From the NCBI GenBank assembly GCA_910592205.1, contig CAJVPJ010000216.1:1-34217 (forward strand): a DNA stretch of 34,217 nt, written 5' to 3'. Shown here piece after piece: positions 1 through 9,902 of this stretch. The position numbers were made by a program, and so were the translations under genes. Within the stretch, counting starts at the first letter, position 1, and each line of letters starts with the position of its first letter. Under the pieces are notes generated by a model that was given only the letters and a program-made list of their open reading frames with translations, was not told the origin of the DNA and did no database searches. The DNA comes from Paraglomus occultum. Lineage: Eukaryota; Glomeromycota; Glomeromycetes; Paraglomerales; Paraglomeraceae.

Positions 1-2
1 AC

Positions 3-581
3 AAAGTTAATGGAGCAAGCAGTAAAATCAATAAAGCTGAATTGGTTAAATACTGTAAAGAAACTCTAGCTAAAAAACCTGAATTACTGGATGATACTTA
101 TGATCTTCCAAATGCCAATGCTAATAATCAAGAGTGATTAGATTGATTCTTTACTAGAGACCCTGAAATAGTGGTAGAGACTATTGCTTTACAGGAATTA
201 GAAGTGGATAGTAAGCTTAAAGAACAAATCTTAGCAGAGATGAAAAATTATAAAGATAGTAAAGATAATCTAATCTTATTAGATCGATCCATTTATGGAA
301 ATGGGGAAGAATTTACCGAAGAAGGAATTGTTAAATACTATGCTGAAAAGTTAGGAGGTCAAAATCATGCTAAGAAGAAGTATGAAAAGCACTTTGATGA
401 TAATAAACAAGAAGGTTTTTGAAGAAGTAATAATCCTTCAGCTTGAGTAAGTGGAATTGCTTTGTTTCTATTAAGTGGAACAGTTATTTGAGCTGTTTGA
501 AAAAGAAAAAACCTTGCTCAATGATGAAACTCCCCTGCTGAACTAGAAGAAGAAGATGATGATGAAGAGGATAATGATTAA
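3..581 (+). CDS. Mollicute-code (TGA=Trp) membrane-anchored protein, 3' part only
   Basis: Read with TGA as Trp, the frame starting at base 3 is open to a TAA at 579-581, giving at least 192 residues; the 5' end lies outside the window. In-frame TGA codons occur at 135, 144, 420, 444, 489, 498, 522 and 525, and there is no in-frame TGG. Under the standard code the same DNA is broken into pieces. The protein is rich in Lys and Glu. Near its C-terminus it has a hydrophobic run at about 447-500 (SGIALFLLSGTVIWAVW), then a short basic stretch (KRK) and a tail of Asp and Glu. That order suggests a single C-terminal membrane anchor. I do not recognise the family. Exclusive TGA-Trp use is what Mollicutes do, and AM fungi host Mollicutes-related endobacteria, so an endobacterial origin is the simplest reading. 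Whether it is integrated or a contig artefact cannot be told here. Confidence 0.7.
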
Positions 582-596
582 TAATGATTTGATTGT

Positions 597-961
597 TTAT
601 TCTACCAGTCTTCTTTTCGTTCTTGGTTCATCATGTGTTTGTGTTGGTGTTATTGTTCATTTAGTAGTTATGATTTTCTGTTCCTCTTGATAAATTTCAT
701 AAGTGATTTTTTCTTGATCTAGATATTCCTGGAGTGTTTGGGTATCATTGATTTTTTGAAAATATATGGAGCAATTTTCTCTCCTTGAGCTTTTTTTAGA
801 ATGCTTCTAATGGTACTGTAATTCTTGAGTTCCATGGTCGATTTAATGTAAATTAGTTTCATATACTTTATTTTTATATATAGAGGTAATCCTATATTCA
901 TCACATTATGATTTATATTCCTCACATTTTGGTATGATAAAGTGAGAATTAAAATTAACAA
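597..961 (-). pseudogene. Mollicute-like ORF, frameshifted
   Basis: Two overlapping minus-strand frames look like one gene broken by one base. The upstream frame (961 down to 719) contains residues such as NYSTIRSILKKAQGEK and ends in TAG. The second frame (806 down to a TAA at 597-599) carries QTLQEYLDQEKITYEI and a basic C-terminal end. It contains one in-frame TGA (657-659) that reads Lys-Trp-Thr with the Mollicutes code. The frames would join smoothly if the run of six A on the minus strand (near 760) had one more A. It converges on the code-4 gene to its left, with only about 15 bp between the two stops, the tight packing expected of an endobacterial genome. The family is not recognised. 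The break may be real decay or a homopolymer sequencing error. Confidence 0.4.
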
Positions 962-1738
962 GTCTATAAGTTATGAATAAGCACTGTTATTACTTTTTAA
1001 AATGTCATTAGTATTAGCCAAATTAGTTTACTTTCAGCCACACCAGCCTCTTATTTCAGAATGTTCACTTTGTCTGGTTTTGTTGCAGCACGCCCCATAT
1101 TATCCAGTCATGATAATACAGAATTTTTAAAGGAATCTCCACTCTTACTAATGAAAACAAATCAGTCGACAGCGGAAAATACAATTTGGATAATGCGCAG
1201 ACTCCCACCCGGCGTCTATTCATTGCAAGTACTGACAGGATTGCCGAAAATTTAAAGATCGTCGTATTAATTATACCACGAATCATAAATGATTTCCATA
1301 AAAGTACTGCTAAGCTCGGAGCCATACCACGACCCAGTCAGCCGAAACACCCCCATCCCAACCGCTCGATTGTTATAATAAAGGGAGGACTACTCCCTTC
1401 CAAAAATTGCTTCCCGACCCCCCGAGGGCGGTCGTGAAGACGGGTTATTGGTTTAGTTTGCAATTAGCAATAATCTGGCCTCGGATTGCTCCTCACTGGC
1501 GCAGATAATGCCCGTGCACAAAGATAAGGATTATGGAAAGATTTATGGACATATTTATATCTATCGGCATGTTAGGGGCATGCTTATGGGATCGGAGCAG
1601 CAATAGCGATTTGATTGGGCGAAATTGGGCGTAAATTAGACCAACTTCGCCATATAAGTCTGCGGTTCAGGCCCGCCCGGAAATCCCGTGACCATAAATT
1701 TGGAACTTGCCACTTTTTCCGCTAAACGTCTGTTCATT
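962..1738. other. Junction and intergenic stretch upstream of the carboxylase gene
   Basis: Base composition changes here from the AT-rich mollicute-like left edge to more GC-rich DNA (for example 1320-1440 and 1590-1690). The switch from TGA-Trp coding to fungal gene structure must lie in about 960-1740. No repeat or duplicated target site is visible at the change. The only candidate gene is a minus-strand ORF (1325 down to 1065, 86 aa, starting MAPSLAVLLWKSF), which would be divergent from the carboxylase gene. It has a basic, hydrophobic N-terminus that could be a mitochondrial leader, but it has no recognised family, so I do not call it as a gene. Confidence 0.3.
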
Positions 1739-4533
1739 ATGGACACATTCAGCGAATTAGCGGTTTTACAGACCAAGGTGCAGAGAGATTCTGCATATAG
1801 TAAAAACTATGCAGAAATGCTTGAATTAGTTAATGAGCTAAACGAAAGACTACGACTTGCAGCCGAGCAAGGCGAACAACGGCATGTAGACAGACATTTA
1901 CAACGAGGACAGCTTTTAGGTACTATTAAAAAAAATTGAGAACGACCTTGGATAGAGCGATATAATGTCAAATATTGACAAGCTGCGATAAACTAAGTCT
2001 GATGTTTTGGATTTTCGACATGAAAAGCCCGCGATAGAGTGGAATTGTTACTCGATGAGGATTCGCCATTTTTTGAACTTTGTCCCCTTGCTGGTTGGGG
2101 TCGCGATCGTATGACACTTGGGGGATCTGTTGTTGCTGGTATTGGACTTGTCTGGTATTTATCGTTTAGCTCTCCTTTTGCTTGGATATACGTGTTTCCA
2201 TTCACATGGAATTTATACAACCACCATCATGGGCTGCTATATTATAATTACATCAGCGGCGTCGAGTGTATGATCACTGCCAATGTGCCTACGATGCACG
2301 GCGGTTCTTCTAATGAAGTTAGTGTCTCTAAAGCTGCGCGAATAAATGCGATTGCTTGGGAAAACCGGCTTCCCCTGATTCAATTGATTCAGACGGTAAG
2401 TCACGTTCGGTTTTGGTGGTAGACACAAAATCATTATGAGTATTATATGTATTACTTGCAAATTTTTGAAAATTTTTACTTTAACCAGTTGGACTGATAT
2501 GATAATTACGTTGTATAGGGCGGAGCAAGGCTGGATCAACAATCACAAGTATATCATCCTGGTGGGGCACAATTCAGACATCTTGCTGAAAGGTGTGTTG
2601 CGGTTTCCAATCGTATTGGTACACACGAATGAGCCAACGTATTGAGGATCTATCAGTACAAGTGAGCGTGAACTCATCTTTATTTCTTCATCTCAACGAT
2701 GAATACGAGAAATAGACTCAATCCAAATTGTTGATTGGAGGAACTTTTTTTACCCGGATTATAGTAGCTAATCTATATATACTTTTTATAGATCCAAAGC
2801 TGGGTTGCCTACCTGTAGTGTAGTCTTTGGGAGTTCGACAGCTGGTGGTGCATATTCACCGGGCATGAGCGACTATGTTATTATGGTGAAGGTATGCAAA
2901 ACGTTGATATTTTTTATGTGAAAATTGAGATGCTTTCTTACTTAAAATAACAACATCCAAAGACAACTATCCCATTATCTGTCAATGGGTAGGTAATATT
3001 GAACGAGGAAAAAGATCATAATATGAGAAACGCAATACGGAAAGTTTTAATGATCATTTGGGGATTTTAGAACCAAGCACAAGTGTTTCTTGGCGGACCA
3101 CCCTTAGTTCAAATGGCAACCGGTGAAGTTACGGATGCAGAGAGTCTTGGAGGGGCTGATATGCATTGCAGAATATCAGGCATGTGTTATGCAAGTGTAA
3201 TACATATCTTTGGTAACAGCAGCTTATGCTCTTTTGTGTATTTCTATAATCAAAGGCGTATCGGACCAGCTGGCCCAAGATGAACACGATGCTATCAGAA
3301 AAGCGCGCGAATTTGTTGCTAATCTGAATTGGAGTAAACAGGGAAAATTACCGAGTAGACATCTATCTCCTATAGTCGAAGAACCGCTATATGATATAGG
3401 TAGCCTAATCTCATGCTGTCTGCTAACATTAAAGATTTAAAACAATTTACAAATGTCTTCTTTTTTTTTCTTGGAAAGATGAATTGTTAGGAATAGTACC
3501 TGCTAATTTGCGCATTCTTTTTGACGCCAATGAAGTTATCGCGCGTTTGGTTGATGGATCACGATTTACTGCGTTCAAACCTTTGTACGGACCAAATCTC
3601 GTCACTGGGTGGGCATATATTCATTGTATGTCGCTTTTATACGTGCTGATATTTTACCTTAAAACGATAATGATTAACGTAATGTACCGTATAGGCATAC
3701 CTGTTGGTATTCTGGCAAACAATAATGTCCTTTTCACACAAGAGTCTAACAAAGCTACGCAATTCATACAGCTATGTAATATGAAGTATGTATCCTAGTG
3801 CTCACTGAATGTTACAATCTTGTCCCAACCCGATACTAACGCTCAGCTATTGTGGTGCTAAGAAATACACCACTGCTTTTTTTACACAATATAACTGGAT
3901 TTATGGTCGGGAAGAAATACGAAGAGGAAGGGATTATCAAAGCCGGTGCTCGTTTTATTAATGCTGTGAGCAACAGCCAAGTCCCTGCGATATCTATAGT
4001 TATGGGTGCTTCATATGGTGCTGGAAACTATGCAATGTGTGGGAGGGCTTATAATCCAAGGTTTAATGTCGATGACTGTCAGAAATGAGCAAATCCTTTT
4101 TGAAATATGTTTTGCGATTCTGATTATATTTACTTGCGGCCTTAGGTTTTTATTTTCCTGGCCCAACAGTAGATGTTCCGTTATGGGCCCGGAGCAGTTG
4201 TCAGGTGTCATGGATTTTATTATGCGAGAGGCTGCGTCAAGGTAATTGGTCATGTTTAATACTATGAATTTGGCAAAAATCGGCAATCTCACCGGTTTGC
4301 TATGACAACGTAGGATGAATAAAGCTGTTGATGAGAAAGCCGCCGAGGCAAGAAGGAATATGATACGAGCAGTCGTTGAAGAAGAGTCAGATGTATATTG
4401 GACAAGTTCTCGCCTATTAGATGATGGGATTATTGATCCAAGGATGACTCGGACTATAGTGGGATTCTGTTTAAGCGTTATTTATAATACGGATGTTAGG
4501 GGAGGTAATCTCTATGGCGTAAGCCGCATGTGA
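1739..4533 (+). CDS. Acyl-CoA carboxylase beta subunit (methylcrotonyl-CoA carboxylase beta-like carboxyltransferase)
   Basis: Carboxyltransferase subunit that moves CO2 from carboxybiotin to an acyl-CoA; in the methylcrotonyl branch this serves leucine breakdown in mitochondria. Twelve exons: 1739-1919, 2028-2154, 2257-2395, 2519-2592, 2792-2891, 3071-3179, 3256-3399, 3479-3625, 3695-3785, 3863-4060, 4146-4241, 4314-4533. They splice to 1626 nt with no internal stop, 541 aa, the usual family length. Landmarks in order: [119 protein letters not shown], and the C-terminal end YGVSRM. Both oxyanion-type Gly-Ala-Gly-rich loops are present. The start is the first ATG in frame with exon 1; an upstream exon encoding a mitochondrial leader cannot be excluded. 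The 'PGGAQFR' and '[17 protein letters not shown]' wording resembles bacterial acyl-CoA carboxylase beta chains more than human MCCC2, so the exact substrate is open. Intron 3180-3255 starts with GC. Confidence 0.92.
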
Positions 4534-4684
4534 ATGTATGATCAAACAAAAAACATGGGGACTTTTTTTTTAATGCCCGAGCGATAATAAAAATCGAACT
4601 TGATTGACGGTTCTTTTTATTTTAATTTAATTATTAAACCGGTATGCAAAACTATATCGGAGGCAACTTATTAGTCAATTTATA

Positions 4685-7600
4685 CTATCCTTCGTATGCA
4701 TTTGACTTGTGTTTTGGAAGAAACACGAAGCTTGGAGGAGCGGGTCCTAATAACATTTCACTTTTTTCAAACATTCGCCACAAATATAGTCACAAAATTA
4801 TAGCCAAGTTAGTATTTGCGTAGTCGCACAATGGTTAGCGAATCTGTCAACTAACCTTATTTTTATCCAGTCCTTTGCGCTTGGGCTTGCCATCAACGTT
4901 TCTAAGTCATCTCGCCCGTAATAAGGCGGTGGCCTTTCGTTTATACGTTGTGGCAGCACTTCTAATAAACCGATTGGGATATATCTTCAAAAAGATTACA
5001 ATTGTAAGAATGCAACTGAATTTGTACGTACACATTGTTCCGTTGACTCACAATTGTTGATATATCATCTCTTACCTGTGCAGAAAACTGAGCCATTCAC
5101 ACAAGAATTTGCGTGTAGTATTGACGCCCTGAGTAGTCGCAATGAAAAAATTGAGTCTTAGTAAGGTATATAATAAATGTCAATATATTATGATACCTGC
5201 CACGCTGTCAGTTCCCCAATACTCAAGGCCATAATCACAGTATTTTTTCAGTATATCGAATCTTTCTCTTGATGAAATATCCCAATTACGCCTAGTCTTG
5301 ATCTCTTCGAAAAGCCATGGCTTAACCTTTTTGAACAATAAAATTGTGACGTTATTAATCCTCCGTTGTTATAATCGATTCAATAAGATGCGCAAGTAAT
5401 ATGTGTACTCATAACGAAAGAATAAATTAATTTTATACCAATGCTCCACGTCCAACAAGCACTCCGTCTACATTATGTTCATTCATGTGCTGATAATAAT
5501 CTTCATAAGATAGCAGGTCACCATTGCCTATAAGGAAAATGACTGTGATGTTAACAACGGAACAGCTCAGCTAATGTAGAAATTCAAATACGTACCAAAG
5601 AAATTAATTTTATCGGTTTTTCTGTATTCTTCGATAGTTGAAGAAACTTTAGATATGTAATCCCAGTCAGCCAATTTGGTATACCTTTGTTGACGGCTGC
5701 GGCCGTGCAACTAATAAAGTACATTTTAATGAATGTAAATACCCGTTACATGAAAATCTAAGCAAAATAACAGCAATAGTCCTTACCGAAGCCAAAGCTA
5801 TACCCTGTCATATATAATAGATATTTGCATCGATGAGTTGTTCAAAAATCGATTTCCCCATTAAAAAGAATATATACTCGGCCGAATTTACTAACCCATT
5901 TTTCAAGTTTAGGAACAAGCTTTTCGGCAGTTGGTTTCTTGTCGTCAATGCCGGTACGTAACTTTATAGTCACAGGAATGTCGAGAACCTAAATATACAA
6001 GTGACGTAAGTTTTCGCTCGTAAAAAATTTCTTTTACAAGTTTATGCGGTAGTTACCCTTTGCATCCCAACGAGCATTTTCCCGAGTTTTCCATGTTCCC
6101 TTAATAGAGCACTTCCACCTCCCTGCACATAAAATTATCTTTGATCAGTTCCTTTACTTTACAGTCGAAGTTTCAAACACCTCTCTGTTTCCATTTTGCA
6201 TACTTTAGAAAAAACAAGGTCTATAGGACATCCAGTATTCAAATCAACAAAATCCACGTCTAATTCATTTCCAATAACCTCTGCACATCTTACGACATGA
6301 TCCACTTTCGAACCGCAAATCTGTACTCCAAAAATGTCTTCAGACACATGCCGCTTCATCAAGGTCCATTCACTTTTTTGACCTTTCAAGATATTGGTGG
6401 CCATTGCCATTTCGCCACAGGTAATGTCCGCTCCAAATTCTTTACATATTCTACGGAATGGAAGATTTCCTACTGTAGTCAATGGGGCCAAGTAGAGTTT
6501 GTTTTTAAAGGAAATCTGAAAAGGTGCAAGAGTGCGCAATAGTAAGTATTAAAAATAAAATCACCGATTATATTCTCATTTTCGTTGGAACTTACGCGCT
6601 TTTTTTCTGCGGGCTTCAATGGTACGTCTGGAGTATCCGCAAATTGCTCTGCTTCCGCTGCTCTTTGACTTGCTTCTGTCAAGGATGATGACACATTTTC
6701 TGCTTCAATTGGTATACCAGATTTTGCCAAAGTAGTATCGGTTGAACCAGCAACATTATTTTCAAGCTCTGATGGATCGAAAAGTTCCAAAAGGAGATTT
6801 TTCTTCTTCTTTCTGTTTGCCTCATCCATTTCCTTTCTTGCATCTATAGTTTGTTGAACTTCTTTCAGATACGGTTCTGATTTCGGAAATTTGTACTAGA
6901 GTTACATCAGGCGTGTGTCATAACATTGACATATCGATTTTCTAAGATATGATCATCGATCTGTTTGTGACTCTACCTTAAAAGTCCTTAGTTGTTTATA
7001 TGTATCTAATGGTATGTTTGAATTAATCTCTGTGACTATATTTTTTTCAGCAAGCTGTTACAAATCGGACATGTCAATGCATTGGAGAAAACGGTAAAAA
7101 AAAAAATTCGTTTCAAGTATTATTCGCACATACTTCTTTGTTCACAAGCAGCTTTCCATCTGAACTAATGTGAGCCTTGAGATATCTGCACTTGTACCCG
7201 TAGCGGCATCTGCCATATTAACAAATCAGCTAAATGCTTACTTGATAATCAAACATATAATCAAATTTAACCTACTTTCCAAACGTCTCATAGTTAACGC
7301 ATCGATCGCCCAAGTCTTCAGCTTTGTCTTTCATATACGCTGCAAGATCATGACTACTCCTGCATCTGTGAGCATGAAATCAATTACGATTAGCATGGTA
7401 TATATAATCCCATTATAAGCGTAATGGCAATAAACTCACGCGTTGTTTGGGCATTCTTCTCCTTGTGCTGTCCACAAACAAAGCTGCAAGATATTTAATT
7501 AACATCATCCACATACTCAAAAACATTTTACATCTACAAATAAGCAAACTAGACTCTACCCTAATATTTTCTGAAAATGTCTTCACAAGATGCTCTTTGG

Positions 7601-7993
7601 CTTGTCCTCTTTGACGAGTTACCAGGGTCTTCTTCTTGGGAGGTTCCTAAATATCCAATGAAAAAAAGTTTATGTTACAAAGGAAATGTGATTTTTAACA
7701 ATGTCGATGAATTGTATCAATTACCACCGCGGCGTCATCCCCAAATACGGTCTCATCCGTAAGGCGTTCCTCTTGAGGCGCTTTTATTAAATATCTTTTA
7801 ATTCCCAAGCGATCAATATAAGGTTTAACTAAATCGCAGACTGTTATAAAAAAAACGCCATATTAAGCACGTACTCGGATTTTATAGGGGCTACTCCCTT
7901 CCTGTCAGACGGCGCGGCTCTCTTCAACTGATTTAGCTCAGGTGTAGTTGAACGTTCTGTGTCACTTGCGCCAGAGATCGTTGACTCCATCAT
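4685..7993 (-). CDS. DUS3: tRNA-dihydrouridine(47) synthase, Dus3 type
   Basis: FMN- and NADPH-dependent enzyme reducing U47 of tRNA (and some mRNA uridines). Eighteen exons, from the ATG at 7991-7993: 7875-7993, 7725-7794, 7560-7646, 7440-7483, 7276-7365, 7134-7209, 6977-7054, 6596-6895, 6204-6515, 6057-6122, 5896-5988, 5787-5804, 5596-5710, 5439-5527, 5201-5326, 5076-5128, 4856-4984, 4685-4760. They give about 646 aa, the length of yeast and human Dus3. N-terminal [10 protein letters not shown] motif; two CCCH zinc fingers ([14 protein letters not shown] and [16 protein letters not shown]); then the TIM barrel with [20 protein letters not shown], the catalytic Cys in [37 protein letters not shown]-terminal [20 protein letters not shown] and [12 protein letters not shown]. 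The exon beginning near 5201 ends either with a GC donor (exon edge 5201) or a GT donor (5204); both keep frame. It converges with the carboxylase gene, 151 bp between stops. Confidence 0.93.
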
Positions 7994-8136
7994 GAAAGTC
8001 TTTCTTCACCCTGAGCAAATATTAAGCATAATTAACAACATTCCAGGGGCTACAGATGTTACGCCACAATTATTTTAGGGGCCGTCATGATTAATGTGAT
8101 GCCGATTATCGAAAAATCATGTGATTGATTATTTAT

Positions 8137-8355
8137 TTATACAGTATTAGAATAGTAATGGGCTTTCGAAGAAATCGAATCTGTAAGCAGCGATATTACT
8201 TTTGATGCTATCATCACTTCACGTTCATCGGTCGACACACATTGTGAAAGAATTTCATTAATCACATTGAGGGCCTGCCCTTTGGCAAAGAATCAATGCC
8301 AAAAGCTTCCAAAGTTCGAGTCGGACAATCTATATCAAATATCAACTTAACACTG
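8137..8355 (-). pseudogene. Unrecognised minus-strand coding fragment with a one-base frameshift
   Basis: After a good acceptor (TTTTTCAG, about 8353-8360) the minus strand reads KLIFDIDCPTRTLEAFGID, then SLPKG, and slips out of frame at a GGG run near 8279-8281. One more G there would continue as QALNVINEILSQCVSTDERE and on to a TAA at 8137-8139. The codons look biased like coding DNA and the product is a normal soluble helix-rich stretch. Possible upstream exons lie at about 8400-8430 and at an ATG near 8552 (MPSPTPRALIDF), but I could not join them in frame. It sits between DUS3 and THR1, all three on the same strand. It may be a decayed gene, or a real gene with a sequencing error. No family recognised. 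Confidence 0.3.
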
Positions 8356-8668
8356 AAAAATATAACAATGGATTATTTGTCACAGTAATCATTCTTGACA
8401 AGGTTCAACAGGCGAACCGAGATTCCCACTTGAAAGAGCAAAAAGTAAAAAAAATAATTAGTGAATGGAGTTTATAATTGAGAGGTTACCTGGAATGGGG
8501 ATATTACATGTATATGGGGGAAGTCGATTAAAGCTCTAGGTGTTGGTGATGGCATTGATTACATGAAACGGCAAATTCTGACCGAGTTTCAAATAAAAAA
8601 GGGGGATCCGAGAAGTAGATGCGAATAATTTTGTTGAAAGTTTTAATAGTGTTGTCCGGCGCAGATTC

Positions 8669-9902
8669 TTATAATGGCAATTCCATTACTTGAGCGCCAT
8701 CTTCAGTGACCTCTAAAACCTTTACTACGGTATCTATTTCTTCCTTTGCAAAAGCTATTGTTATAGACTCGGCAATATGATCAAAGTTATCATACGCCAA
8801 TGCTAGTATAGTTGGCCCAGCTCCACTGAGACATATGCCGAGCAACCCTGGGTGTGTCTGCGGCTTGACGCTTGAAAGAATGTGAGGCAGTCCCGGGATC
8901 TACATATGAAGAAGATACAAATATTCAATACGAAAGTAGTTGAACATGCATTAAATAAATCTTATTCGTACATACGAGATGTTTTCTATACGGCTGATGT
9001 ATTCGATCTTGCATTGCCTGGAAGATTAAATCCGCATTCGGAGGGGATGCAGACAAGGCAGTTGTCAATACCGCGAGTCGCTGCAGATTAAACACCTGAT
9101 ATATCAAAGCGATATTGTTAGAAAAAGTCATATGGATAGCCAGCTATGTAATTGCAACATTGAAGACGATCACACGTGCGCTTACCACATCATCTCTTGT
9201 ATATGCTTCGGGAAGCACACTTCTAGCAGTGACCGTAGCAACCTCAAACTGAGGAATGATAGCGATTGCTTTTATTTCCTTTGCCCATTTTAGTCTTACA
9301 TAATGCCCAATTCCCTCAGGAACTTTGGGAGGATGATCGCTCGTTTTCCGCACTTCTTTCGCATCCAACGTCTCAGAATGAGGTATCGAGGGGGCATCGG
9401 TATCCTTTGGATCCAAGGTTCTCAAATATGCAGCCACAAAGCCGCCTATCAAAGCTGCTGTCACATTGTCCGGGTGTTTCTCAATTATTAAACAGAAATC
9501 AAGTATCCTGTCTCTAGTCATATTCAAGTTCCCGACAACGTCACCTAAAAGAACACCAGCCACTACAGCAGCACCGGATGAACCTAGACCTCGCCCCATT
9601 GGTATCGAATTATCAACGTGAATCTTTAATGGCGCTGGAAAACCTTCGATGTCATGACAAGCCAAAACATAAAGAGCAGATTTTGTTATAAGGTTCTCTT
9701 CGACTGATATCGAAACTTTTTCTGCTCCCTCTCCAGAATAAATTATTGTTACATGATTGTCATTATTAGATGCTTGCGGCTTGTATATTTCGACGTTAAG
9801 TACAAGATGCATTGATAATGTCAAGCCAAGAACATCAAAGCCCGGCCCGATATTCGACGAAGAGCATGGGACTTTGATTTGGATTCTTCGCTCAACGTCC
9901 AT
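8669..9902 (-). CDS. THR1: Homoserine kinase
   Basis: GHMP-family kinase that phosphorylates homoserine, the first step towards threonine from the homoserine branch point shared with methionine. Exons on the minus strand: 9186-9902, 8976-9095, 8669-8899; 1068 nt, 355 aa, essentially the length of yeast Thr1. Motif 1 is IKVPCSSSNIGPGFDVLG near the N-terminus; motif 2, the ATP-binding loop, is PMGRGLGSSGAAVVAG; motif 3 is GICLSGAGPTILALA in the last exon. I chose the ATG at 9900-9902 because it places motif 1 about ten residues from the start, as in the family. The frame is open upstream to a codon at 10031 and would add 43 residues including several hydrophobic ones, which I consider leader or 5' UTR sequence of doubtful meaning. 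Introns at 9096-9185 and 8900-8975 are GT-AG. Confidence 0.95.

Noticed and set aside
1186-1437. Plus-strand ORF of 83 aa ending in a GC-rich stretch
   Set aside because: Opposes the minus ORF at 1065-1325, no domain, Pro/Arg-rich tail typical of a chance frame in GC-rich DNA.
2039-2422. Single long ORF of 127 aa in the carboxylase gene
   Set aside because: It reads through intron 2155-2256; the hydrophobic middle is intron sequence, and splicing restores the family alignment.
4875-5060. Plus-strand ORF of 61 aa
   Set aside because: It is the antisense shadow of DUS3 exon 4856-4984.
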